This document shows positions 1-7,547 of a stretch of 64,000 nucleotides of DNA, piece after piece. The stretch lies in NCBI RefSeq assembly GCF_030499515.1, contig NZ_JASTWJ010000001.1:3824001-3888000 (forward strand), given 5' to 3'. The notes below the pieces were generated by a model. That model made no database searches. It was given only the letters and a program-made list of their open reading frames with translations, and was not told the DNA's origin. A program made the position numbers and the translations under genes. Source of the DNA: Streptomyces sp. DT2A-34 (lineage in GTDB: Bacteria > Actinomycetota > Actinomycetes > Streptomycetales > Streptomycetaceae). The number at the start of each line of letters is the position of its first letter. Within the stretch, counting starts at the first letter, position 1.

Positions 1-177
1 GTCTGCATGAGGTGCCCGGTGCGCGCGCAGTGCGCGGCGCACGCGCTGGCCGTACGGGAGCCGTACGGCGTGTGGGGCGGCTTGACCGAGGACGAGCGTG
101 AGGAGCTCATGGGACGGGCGCGCAACCGGCTGGTCTCGGCTTCGACGACCAGCGGAGAGGCTGGCCCGCACAACTGA
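1..177 (+). CDS. whiD: WhiD-type WhiB-like (Wbl) iron-sulfur regulator, C-terminal part
   Basis: Only the last 58 codons are present; the N-terminus lies left of the window. The fragment shows the last two cysteines of a Wbl Fe-S site (CMRCPVRAQC), then the G(V/I)WGG turn (YGVWGGLTEDERE) and a basic tail (RARNRL) that in this family contacts DNA or sigma factor. The wording closely matches WhiD, the sporulation-septation regulator of Streptomyces, and the later gene order (groES/groEL, tsaD, alr, glmS, rplM) fits a whiD neighbourhood. Wbl proteins act in the cytoplasm by binding region 4 of the main sigma factor. Another Wbl paralogue cannot be excluded because the first half is missing. Confidence 0.85.
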   Translation, partial: VCMRCPVRAQCAAHALAVREPYGVWGGLTEDEREELMGRARNRLVSASTTSGEAGPHN

Positions 178-194
178 AGGAACGTTTCTCCAAT

Positions 195-224
195 ACGGGC
201 ACGCGCGCGCGTGCCCGTGTTTTT
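195..224 (+). terminator. Intrinsic terminator after whiD
   Basis: A perfect 12-bp palindrome (ACGGGCACGCGC and its complement, 195-218) is followed at once by GTTTTT. It lies 17 bp after the whiD stop, so it should end that transcript. Bases 225-361 hold no recognisable gene. Confidence 0.85.
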
Positions 225-361
225 GGCTGCGCCGCCGCCTTCGCTGGTGCGGTGACCGCACAGGTTTGCCCGGTTGGCGGCTGGCTGGACGGGGATGCTC
301 TGTTAACTGCACCATCCTCGCCTCGTTGGTCACGGCGTAACAGGCCGCGATCAAGAAGCAA

Positions 362-1119
362 GTGACGGATGTACGCGATGAGTTGATGGAGGGCCGCGGG
401 GCCATCCCTCGCCTTGGACGAGTGGTGGAGGCGAACCGGGCACATCCGCCGTACGCGATGCTCGATGCGACGGGGGCCGAGGTCGAGCCGGTCACCGCGT
501 TTCTGCGGGACCTGGCGCTTGGGGATTCCAGCCCGCTGACCTGCCGCAGCTACGGCTACGGGATGCTGCGGTGGTTCCGCCTGCTGTGGTTGCTGGGCAC
601 CGGGTGGGAGCGGGCGACGGAGTCGGAGGTCGCGGTGCTGACGGGTTGGCTGCGCTCGGCCGTCCACCCGCACCGGCACCGGCACCGGCACCGGGCCGAT
701 GCTCCGGTGTTCGACGAAGACGTCATCCGCCATTACCTCGCCCATCTCAACGAACGCCGCCAGCTCCGCGACGTCACCAGCGACGAGTGGGAGGAGTTCG
801 AAGAGCACTTCGACAGCGCAAGGTCGAACTCGGCGCATGCGGGCGCCCCTACGGCACCCCCTGCCAGCATGAACACGCCTGCATCCGGTGCCCCATGCTC
901 CAGGTCAGCCCGAAGATGATCAGCCGGTTAGACGACCTCGAAGCCGACCTCATCACCCGCCGAGCCCGCGCAGTAGCCGAAGGCTGGGCCGGTGAGATCG
1001 AAGGGCTCGACCTCACTCTCCAGCTCCTCCGCGCCAAGCGCGACGACACCCACCACCGCGCCCAACGCCCCACCGTCGACCTCGGCATCCCCACCCCACG
1101 AACCGCAGGAGCCCAATGA
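362..1119 (+). pseudogene. Degenerate tyrosine-recombinase (phage-type) integrase
   Basis: The GTG frame from 362 encodes an integrase N-terminal core-binding domain (VEPVTAFLRDLALGDSSP, then a YGYGMLRWFRLLWLLG-like helix). At about 813-835 the meaningful sequence jumps to the +1 frame, which carries the typical Streptomyces integrase tail: CGRPYGTPCQHEHACIRC, a Cys/His cluster, then a helix ending LDLTLQLLRAKRDD. The middle, with the catalytic R...HxxR...Y residues, is missing: about 150 codons separate head and tail where an intact enzyme needs several hundred. The gene is therefore dead by internal deletion plus frameshift. A run of CACCGG repeats at 670-694 lies near the join. It marks an old integrative element next to whiD. 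Confidence 0.75.
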
Positions 1120-1265
1120 CCACACTGGGACTCGTCGTGGTCGAAGGCATCGACCTCACACTCACCTCCCTCCGCGCCAAGCGCCAGAAAACACAACGGC
1201 AAGTCAGACGCCCCGCCGTCGAACTGCTCGTTCAGCTGGAAACCACCAGAGAGGACTGCCTCTGA
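1116..1265 (+). pseudogene. Second copy of an integrase C-terminal tail (49 codons)
   Basis: An ATG overlapping the previous stop (ATGA) opens a 49-codon frame whose centre reads EGIDLTLTSLRAKRQKTQRQ. That is nearly the same as EGLDLTLQLLRAKRDDTHHR, which ends the integrase relic just upstream. This looks like a duplicated or recombined tail from another integrase copy rather than a functional peptide. No independent function can be assigned. Confidence 0.5.
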
Positions 1266-1956
1266 AGCATCGCCAACTTCTCCACCACAACGTCGGTGGC
1301 CCTCACATACCGCTCCGGCTCACCGGGCTGAGCCCGTCCCGACGGTCCCGCGCTCTCGCTATGCGTGACGAGCCTGAAGATCAACGCACGAATCACCATC
1401 TGCTGCCAGTCGGGATGATCGCGAACACCCGTCAGCAGGCGGCCGGAAGGTCGAACCACAGCAGGCCATCGGCGACGACGATGGCCTCGGCGAACACCGG
1501 AGGCCGCCAGTACGGCGAAAAGTCGATCACGGCTGGCTCGTCGTCCGCGGCGAAAAGCACATTGCCGGTGAGGTCGCCGTGAATGAGCTGAGCTGCCTCG
1601 TGCTCAACGGGGCGCCTCAGCTCCAGCAGAGTCGAATACGGCGCGGTGCGGTCCTCGATCACGTCGATGCCCTGCTCGCCCCACGCGACCCGGTCAGCCA
1701 CAGCCCAGGGATGGGCATGCCGATCAAGGAAGTCGGGCCGGGGCAGGTGTCGCAGGGCAGCACGGAAAGCAGTGGAGACTCCCCGCCCGTGCTCGGCTCT
1801 CTCCCCAGACCTGCACTTGGTCCCCACCCGCGCGACGTGGCTGATGCCGAGGCGGGTCCGCCCGGCACCCAAGAGGCAGCGCGCTGGTGATGACGGTCCG
1901 ACGTTGCGACCCAGGTTTCCCCCGGGGGTCCCGGTCCGGCGGGCGGTCGAGGTCAC
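1232..1956 (-). pseudogene. Frameshifted aminoglycoside-phosphotransferase-like kinase
   Basis: The minus-strand frame ending at 1432 carries kinase-fold motifs: LIHGDLTGNVLF (the HGD catalytic loop) and VIDFSPYWRPPVFAEAIVVADGLLWF (the metal-binding IDF Asp). The frame then stops, and the expected C-terminal helices (LLTGVRDHPDWQQMVIRALIFRLVTHSE) continue in a different frame at 1232-1459. The frameshift is therefore near 1440-1455. The N-terminal lobe with the ATP-binding Lys is not recognisable upstream of about 1790, so the gene is also truncated. The frame touches the start of the accessory block next to the integrase relic. Confidence 0.7.
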
Positions 1957-2513
1957 TGCGTTTCCTCGGTGAGCTCGGCCAGCGTCTGTTTGAGCCAGCG
2001 CACGTGCGTGTCCAGAGCGAGGTCCTTGTAGCCGTGGACATGATCCAGGATCTGAGCCATGCGGGGCTGGTCGACGCCGGGCAGCCAGGGCTCATCGCGG
2101 ACTTCCCGGGCCCGGAACCTGTCCAGCTGGGCAAGGCGTGCGTCGAGTTCGGTCTGCACGAGGCGGACCTGTTCGTCGCGGTCGAGGAAGATCACGAAGG
2201 TATAGCGGACCAAGAACTCCGGGTCGCCGAAATCGGGTGACGGCGCATACGGAACGGCCAGGCGCTCGCGCAGTTCGCGCTCGCCGGCCTCGGTGGCGAA
2301 GTACACCTTGGCATCCGGCCGACCTTCATTGCGCTGCACGTCGTAGCGGACCCAGCCGTCGGCGCACATGCGGTTCAGCGTCCGGTACACCTGGCTCTGC
2401 TGCGTACGGATGCGGAGCATCCGGCCCATCTCGCTGTCCAGCCAGCGCTTCAGGTCGTAACCCGTGCAGGGACGCATGGCCACCATTCCCAGCAGCACGT
2501 GTTCCAGCTTCAT
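1953..2513 (-). CDS. PadR-family transcriptional regulator
   Basis: This 186-residue protein starts MKLEHVLLGMVAMRPCTGYDLKRWL, the typical PadR winged-helix opening. The recognition helix follows (QSQVYRTLNRMCADGWVRYD), then the beta wing with GRPDAKVYFATEAGERELRERL. The C-terminal half (about 95-186) is the helical PadR dimerisation arm. It is transcribed away from the secreted esterase gene at 2624, and the 110-bp gap between them has a repeated motif that could be its operator. PadR proteins usually repress a neighbouring gene until a small phenolic or toxic ligand binds. Control of the esterase is inferred from position only. Confidence 0.85.
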   Translation of the reverse strand: MKLEHVLLGMVAMRPCTGYDLKRWLDSEMGRMLRIRTQQSQVYRTLNRMCADGWVRYDVQRNEGRPDAKVYFATEAGERELRERLAVPYAPSPDFGDPEFLVRYTFVIFLDRDEQVRLVQTELDARLAQLDRFRAREVRDEPWLPGVDQPRMAQILDHVHGYKDLALDTHVRWLKQTLAELTEETQ

Positions 2514-2530
2514 TCGCCGTTACACCCCTT

Positions 2531-2562
2531 TTACCTATGGCACTAGTCACCTATGCCACTTT
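2531..2562. promoter_or_regulatory. Candidate PadR operator between padR-like gene and esterase
   Basis: Two copies of ACCTATGSCACT lie 16 bp apart (from 2533 and 2549) in an unusually AT-rich stretch just upstream of the PadR gene. TGGCA and TGCCA also form an inverted pair around the centre. The position between divergent genes suits an operator controlling both. No experimental site is known to me. Confidence 0.45.
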
Positions 2563-2623
2563 GCCCCTACTCTCACGATGCCCGAGCCGTCCCCGCCGGG
2601 CCACCCATGCACCGGGAGACCCT

Positions 2624-4309
2624 ATGCCCCTGACCTTGAGACCCTGGCGCCGACTGCGCCGGAGCCTGATCACGCTCACCGCCACCGCCCTGGCGCTCAC
2701 CTGCGCCCCCGCTCTGGCGAGCACGCCCGCCGGGGCCGGATCAGCGGCCGGTTTTGAACGCTCCCTCCTCGTCCGCACCGACCAGGGCCTGGTCCGCGGG
2801 GAGAGCACCGCCGGGGGGCGGCAGTTCCTCGGCATCCCCTATGCCGCGGAGCCCACCGGCGACCTGCGCTGGCAAGCCCCCCGTCGCCCGGCGAACTGGC
2901 GCGGTGTCCGGGATGCCACCCAGTACGGCGACTACTGCGCGCAGAACACCTACTGGGCGCCCGGCTATGCGACGGAGCACACCACCGAGGACTGCCTCGA
3001 CGTGAACGTGTACACGCCGCCCACGGCCGCCCGCTCGTCCCGGCTGCCTGTTCTCGTCTGGATCCACGGCGGCGCCAACATCGGCGGAGACGCCCGCGAC
3101 ATCGTCCCCGACACCTTCGCCCGCCGAACGAACTCTGCCGTGGTCACCGTCAACTACCGGCTCGGCGCCCTCGGCTTCCTGACCCTGCCCGGAACCACCG
3201 GCAACTTCGCGCTGCTCGACCAGCAGCAGGCGCTGCGCTGGGTCCAGTCGAACATCGCAGCCTTCGGCGGTGACCCACGGCAGGTCACCCTGGCCGGCGA
3301 GTCGGCCGGCGGCAGCGCGGTCTGCGCCCAGCTCGCCTCCCCGGCCAGCCGGGGCCTGTACCGCGCGGCCATCATCCAGAGCGGTGCCTACTTCGACTGC
3401 GCGGGCATCCCCCGCGAGAAGGCCGTCGCCAACGGACTCACCTTCGCCAAGAAGCTCGGCTGCACCGACCCGGCGACCGTGACCGATTGCCTGCGGGCCA
3501 AGCCGGCCAAGGCGATCCTCGACGCACAGAACGGCACATTCCTCGAGACCTGGAACTACACCGTCGGCGGCCGTGCGCTGCCCCTCCAGCCCGCGCAAGC
3601 CTTCGCCTCCGGCCGGGCCTCCCACGTCCCCGTCCTCAACGGCGCCAACAGCGACGAGGGCCTGGTCTTCTCCTACGACAGCTTCGACCGCTGGGGCAAC
3701 CCCCTGACCGCCGACGCCTACCCCAAGGCTCTGACCTCCGCCTTCGGCGACACCACCGGCGCCAAGGCCCTGGCGCGCTACCCGCTCAGCGCCTACCCGC
3801 GCCCCGGCTACGCCTACGCCGCGGCCTTCGGCGACCAGCTCTTCGCCTGCCCCGCACTGCGCACCAGCGCGCGCCTGGCCAACCGCGGACAGGTCTACGC
3901 GTACGAGTTCGCCGACCGCACCTCCCCGCTGTTCGCCTCCCTGCCGCAAAACGCCGACTTCGACTTCGGCGCGACGCACGCGGCCGAACTGAACTACCTG
4001 TTCAAGCCATACGGCATCAGTGCCTCTCTCAACGCCGAACAGCGCACCCTGGCCGACCAGATGACCCGCTACTGGGGCTCCTTCATCCACGGCTCGGCCC
4101 CGAGCGCCCCCGGCCAGCCCGCCATGCCGGACCAGACCTCGACGCCTGGCGAAGTGCTTCAGCTGCGGACCGCCTCACAGAGCGGCAATGCCGTAACGTC
4201 GGATACCCAGGCCGCACACAAATGCGACCTGTGGGACGCCGCCGCCACCCCTGACCCCCCATCTAGTTCCCCGCGCCCACTCGCGGGGAACTCCCCCCAC
4301 AGGAAGTGA
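2624..4309 (+). CDS. Secreted type-B carboxylesterase
   Basis: The chosen ATG at 2624 has GGGAG just upstream and gives 561 residues. The N-terminus is an export signal (basic LRPWRRLRRS, a hydrophobic LTATALALTCAPALA core, then an AxA-like site). The mature protein is a full type-B alpha/beta hydrolase: oxyanion-loop HGG (VWIHGGANIGG), nucleophile Ser227 in GESAGGS, acidic residue in NSDEGLVF, and catalytic His in GATHAAELNYLF. It should hydrolyse carboxylic esters outside the cell. The conserved end (HKCDLWDA) is followed by about 20 extra residues that read through a hairpin at 4265-4292, so the ancestral stop was probably lost. It is divergent from the PadR regulator. Confidence 0.88.
   Translation: MPLTLRPWRRLRRSLITLTATALALTCAPALASTPAGAGSAAGFERSLLVRTDQGLVRGESTAGGRQFLGIPYAAEPTGDLRWQAPRRPANWRGVRDATQYGDYCAQNTYWAPGYATEHTTEDCLDVNVYTPPTAARSSRLPVLVWIHGGANIGGDARDIVPDTFARRTNSAVVTVNYRLGALGFLTLPGTTGNFALLDQQQALRWVQSNIAAFGGDPRQVTLAGESAGGSAVCAQLASPASRGLYRAAIIQSGAYFDCAGIPREKAVANGLTFAKKLGCTDPATVTDCLRAKPAKAILDAQNGTFLETWNYTVGGRALPLQPAQAFASGRASHVPVLNGANSDEGLVFSYDSFDRWGNPLTADAYPKALTSAFGDTTGAKALARYPLSAYPRPGYAYAAAFGDQLFACPALRTSARLANRGQVYAYEFADRTSPLFASLPQNADFDFGATHAAELNYLFKPYGISASLNAEQRTLADQMTRYWGSFIHGSAPSAPGQPAMPDQTSTPGEVLQLRTASQSGNAVTSDTQAAHKCDLWDAAATPDPPSSSPRPLAGNSPHRK
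4265..4292 (+). terminator. Hairpin inside the last codons of the esterase
   Basis: AGTTCCCCGCG and its exact complement pair around a 6-nt loop (CCCACT), an 11-bp stem with no T-run. It lies before the present stop codon, so it was probably the transcript-end hairpin of a slightly shorter gene. Confidence 0.5.
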
Positions 4310-4843
4310 TCTTCACAGGGCTTCATCGCCGCACCCAAAGGCCACTCGTGGAACACCCCCAAGGGTGCGGGAGCACTACAGCCCGTCAAGGGCGCTCGTC
4401 GAGCGTCGCCGCGCGATGGCCCACGACCACCCCTGACAGTCCGCGACGCTCCCAAATCTGGCTGGCCAACCCGCCCTGGTGAGCCCGCAACCAAAGTGGG
4501 GAGGGCGAGCATGGGGTGGCCGTTTCAAAGAGCCTTAACAGGCTCACCGGGATGCCCTTCACACCGAAGGCACGAGGACAGGACGGGGCGGGACGGCATC
4601 GCTCGGCAGCTCAGTCACGCCAGGCATCCTGCCGACACCGCCTTGCCAAGGCGCACCTTCCTTTCGCTCAGCCCCGGCCTTCACACAGGCCCACATGCCT
4701 CGTCTGGGTGAAGTGCAGATAAGCACCGACTGCTGGAAACGGTCCGGGTCGGTGATCCACCGGTTTCGACGAGACCGGCGTTGCCTGGACCCTGGATGGG
4801 CGGGAGGCGGTCCCTGCCCGCACAACCGAGAGGAACAGCACCC
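4310..4843. other. Gene-free stretch in the accessory region
   Basis: No frame here has a credible ribosome site, codon bias or protein family. Open frames on both strands look like chance openings in GC-rich DNA. The promoter of the hydrolase at 4844 must lie near the right end, but I cannot point to a clear -35/-10 pair. Confidence 0.5.
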
Positions 4844-5677
4844 GTGAGCGAATGGCAACTGGCCGAGACATTCCGCAGCACGTCAGGCGACGTCCGCTGG
4901 GGCAGCCTCGGAAGCCCCGACCGGGATCCGGTCGTGCTCCTTCACGGCACCCCCTTCTCCTCGTATGTCTGGCGCGCTGTCGCCCGCGCACTCGCTCGCC
5001 GCTACCAGGTCTTCGTGTGGGACATGCCCGGTTATGGGGCATCGGAGAAGTTCGCCGGCCAGGACGTCTCCCGCGCCGCTCAGGGCAAGGTCTTCACCGA
5101 GCTCCTGGCTCACTGGGGCCTCGACGAACCGTTGGTGGTGGCCCACGACTGCGGCGGTGCCGTTTCCTTGCGGGCGCGTCTGCTGCATGGAGCTCGCTAC
5201 CGCGCGCTCGCGATGGTCGACCCGGTCGCGCTGGCCCCGTGGGGTTCGCCGTTCTTCCGGCTCGTCGGCGAGCACTCCAAAGTCTTCGAACAACTGCCGC
5301 CCGCACTGCACCACGCTCTGGTGCGCGAGTACGTGAGCTCGGCCAGCAGCCCTGGCCTGCACCCTGCCGTCCTCGACCGGCTCATCCAGCCCTGGCTCGA
5401 CGACCTCGGCCAAGAGGCCTTCTACCGACAGATCGCCCAGGCCGATCAGCTGTACACCGACGAAGTGCAGGACCGGTACGGCGAGATCGACTGCCCGACG
5501 CTGGTGTGCTGGGGCCAGGACGACACCTGGATACCCGTGGCGAAAGGACGGGAGCTCGCCGCCCGGATCCCAGGCGCGCGACTTGAGCCGATCGCCGGTG
5601 CGGGCCACCTCGTCCAAGAAGACGCACCTGCCGAACTCACAGCGGCTCTCATGGCCTTTCTCCCACAACCGCGCTGA
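4844..5677 (+). CDS. Alpha/beta hydrolase with dehalogenase-type Asp nucleophile
   Basis: GTG 4844 follows GAGAGGAAC and gives 277 residues. The fold is clear: LLHGTPFSSYVW (oxyanion loop), VWDMPGYGASEK, the nucleophile elbow VVAHDCGGAV, and AGAGHLVQED with the catalytic His255. The elbow residue is Asp102, not Ser. That is the pattern of haloalkane and fluoroacetate dehalogenases, which use Asp to displace halide; some epoxide hydrolases also use it. Asp226/Asp227 in CWGQDDTWIP can serve as the acidic residue. No signal peptide is seen, so it is probably cytoplasmic. The substrate is unknown; dehalogenase, epoxide hydrolase or a related C-X hydrolase are all open. Confidence 0.8.
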   Translation: MSEWQLAETFRSTSGDVRWGSLGSPDRDPVVLLHGTPFSSYVWRAVARALARRYQVFVWDMPGYGASEKFAGQDVSRAAQGKVFTELLAHWGLDEPLVVAHDCGGAVSLRARLLHGARYRALAMVDPVALAPWGSPFFRLVGEHSKVFEQLPPALHHALVREYVSSASSPGLHPAVLDRLIQPWLDDLGQEAFYRQIAQADQLYTDEVQDRYGEIDCPTLVCWGQDDTWIPVAKGRELAARIPGARLEPIAGAGHLVQEDAPAELTAALMAFLPQPR

Positions 5678-5715
5678 CGCCCGACGCAGCCCGGTGAACC
5701 TTCCCGGTCGCAGCG

Positions 5716-6627
5716 CTAGCGGGCAGCGGCCCGCGTCAGCTGTTCGAGCGTCGCCGCCACCGCCGGCACCTGCGCGAGGTCGGGCAGGGTGAGCGCGACG
5801 ATCTCCCGCCGCACCGCCGGCTCCAGCGCCACCATGCGCGCGCCTCGCGGCCGTACGGACTCGACGGCGAGCTGGGGCAGGACGGCCACGCCGAGGCCGG
5901 CGCCCACGAGGCCGACGACCGCCGGGTAGTCGTCGGTGGCGAAGTCGATACGGGGCGTGAAGCCCGCGCTCTCGCACACCTCGACCAACTGCCCCCGACA
6001 GCGCGGGCATCCGGCGATCCACGGCTCGGCCGCGAGCTCCCCGATGGCGACGGACCCCGAGGACGCGGTGCGCGCGAGCCGGTGCCGTTCGGGTACGAGC
6101 GCGACGAGACGGTCCGTCAGCAGCGGGCGCACGACCAGGTCGTCCCACTCCCCTTCCGGGGCGCCCGCGGCACCCTCGTACCGGAAGGCGAGGGCCACGT
6201 CGCAGTCGCCCTCGCGCAGCATCTCGACGGACTGCGGCGGCTCGGCCTCCTCCAGCGAGACGCGGGTGCCGGGGTGTGCGGCGCGCAGGGCGGCGAGGGC
6301 GGTGGGGACGAGGGTGGAGCTCCCGCTGGGGAAGGAGACGAGGCGAACGCGCCCGGCCCGCAACCCGGCGATGGCGGCGACCTCCTCCTCGGCGGCGGTG
6401 AGTCCCGCCAGGATCCCGGCGGCGTGCCGCACCAGCGCCTCACCGGCCTGGGTCAGCCGCATCTCGCGCCCGCTGCGGATCAGCAGGGGTGTGCCGACGG
6501 ACGCCTCCAGGGCCTTCATCTGCTGGCTGACGGCGGGCTGGGTGCAGCCCAGTTCGCGCCCCGCCGCGGAGAAGGAACCGGTGGCGGCGACGGCGCGCAG
6601 CACACGGAGATGACGAGCCTCGATCAC
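5716..6627 (-). CDS. LysR-family transcriptional regulator
   Basis: The 303-residue product opens with MIEARHLRVLRAVAATGSFSAAGRELGCTQPAVSQQMKALE, a standard LysR helix-turn-helix. A two-lobe periplasmic-binding-like effector domain follows (RVRLVSFPSGSSTLVPTALAALR ... GLGVAVLPQLAVESVRPRG). The GTG start at 6627 sits 6 nt after TATGCT (6639-6634), so the transcript is probably leaderless. It faces away from the MOSC gene with only 80 bp between, the usual LysR arrangement for autoregulation and control of the divergent neighbour. Confidence 0.9.
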   Translation of the reverse strand: MIEARHLRVLRAVAATGSFSAAGRELGCTQPAVSQQMKALEASVGTPLLIRSGREMRLTQAGEALVRHAAGILAGLTAAEEEVAAIAGLRAGRVRLVSFPSGSSTLVPTALAALRAAHPGTRVSLEEAEPPQSVEMLREGDCDVALAFRYEGAAGAPEGEWDDLVVRPLLTDRLVALVPERHRLARTASSGSVAIGELAAEPWIAGCPRCRGQLVEVCESAGFTPRIDFATDDYPAVVGLVGAGLGVAVLPQLAVESVRPRGARMVALEPAVRREIVALTLPDLAQVPAVAATLEQLTRAAAR

Positions 6628-6633
6628 CCGTCG

Positions 6634-6701
6634 AGCATAAGCGAGCCTTGGGCATGGCGCCGAATAATGCGTGGACGCTTTGGCTTGGCGTGACCTACCG
6701 T
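6634..6701. promoter_or_regulatory. Divergent leaderless promoters for LysR and MOSC genes
   Basis: Minus-strand -10 TATGCT (6639-6634) lies 6 nt from the LysR GTG. Plus-strand -10 TACCGT (6696-6701) lies 6 nt from the MOSC ATG. The imperfect repeat GCATAAG / GAATAATGC between them may be the LysR site. Confidence 0.5.
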
Positions 6702-6707
6702 GCCGCC

Positions 6708-7376
6708 ATGAAGCTTCTGTCTGTGAACCTGGGCCGTTCGAAGGCCGTGCCGTACACGGATAACCCCGAAGGCGTGACCGGCATCGACAAGCAGCCGGTG
6801 ACGGGGCCGGTACGGGTGGCGGCGCCCGGGCCCAAGGGCATCGGGGGGAGCGGGCTGGCCGGCGACGCGGTGTGCAAGAAGGAGCACCACGGCGGCAACG
6901 ACCAGGCCGTGTACGCGGTGGCGCGCGAGGATCTCGACGACTGGGAGCGCGAGCTGGGGCGGTCGCTGACGAACGGCGGGTTCGGCGAGAACCTCACGAC
7001 CTCCGGCCTGGACGTGTCCGGCGCGCTGATCGGCGAGCGCTGGCGGATCGGGTCCGAGGTGGTGCTGGAGGTCACGTGCGGCCGGATTCCCTGCGCCACC
7101 TTCCAGAACCATCTGGGTGAGAAGCAGTGGGTGAAGCGGTTCACGGCGAAGGGTGCGCCGGGCGCCTATCTGCGGGTGATCGAGCCGGGCGAGATCCGGT
7201 CAGGTGATGCGATGGAGATCATCCACCGTCCGGATCACGACGTGACGGTGGCGCTGCAGTTCCGGGCGGTCACGACGGAGCGGAAGCTGCTGCCGCGGCT
7301 GCTGGCCGCGGGTGAGGCGCTGCATCCGGAGTCGTTGGAGGCGGCGCGGAAGTACGTGGCGAAGTACGGGGTCTGA
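6708..7376 (+). CDS. MOSC-domain protein (YiiM-like molybdopterin/6-hydroxylaminopurine reductase family)
   Basis: Start ATG 6708 (MKLLSVNLGRSKAV) was preferred to an upstream ATG at 6648 because a TACCGT -10 box lies 6 nt before it; this gives 222 residues. The protein has the MOSC pattern GDAVCKKEHHGGNDQAVYAVAREDLDDWE, then GGFGENLTTSGLDV and the conserved Cys in LEVTCGRIPCATFQ, the residue that binds the molybdenum-cofactor sulfur. A C-terminal helical segment (TTERKLLPRLLAAGEALHPE) matches YiiM-type proteins, which detoxify N-hydroxylated compounds. Divergent LysR control is likely. Confidence 0.85.
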   Translation: MKLLSVNLGRSKAVPYTDNPEGVTGIDKQPVTGPVRVAAPGPKGIGGSGLAGDAVCKKEHHGGNDQAVYAVAREDLDDWERELGRSLTNGGFGENLTTSGLDVSGALIGERWRIGSEVVLEVTCGRIPCATFQNHLGEKQWVKRFTAKGAPGAYLRVIEPGEIRSGDAMEIIHRPDHDVTVALQFRAVTTERKLLPRLLAAGEALHPESLEAARKYVAKYGV

Positions 7377-7547
7377 CGGGCCGTCGACCGACAGCTGAGG
7401 CGGCGGTCGCCCCGCGCTCGCCCGGCGATCGCCCAGGCGCGGCACGGCTCCTAGGGGGAAACCCCGTACGAGCGACGGGGGTTGACTCGGGGTGGTCCGG
7501 GGGACGACCCGGATGTTCGGCGGGCGGCGGTCGAGGACGCTCGAAGC

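Noticed and set aside
2741..4090. A 449-codon minus-strand frame over the carboxylesterase
   Set aside because: The sense strand carries a full esterase with catalytic motifs; the antisense product is Gly/Val-rich with no ribosome site.
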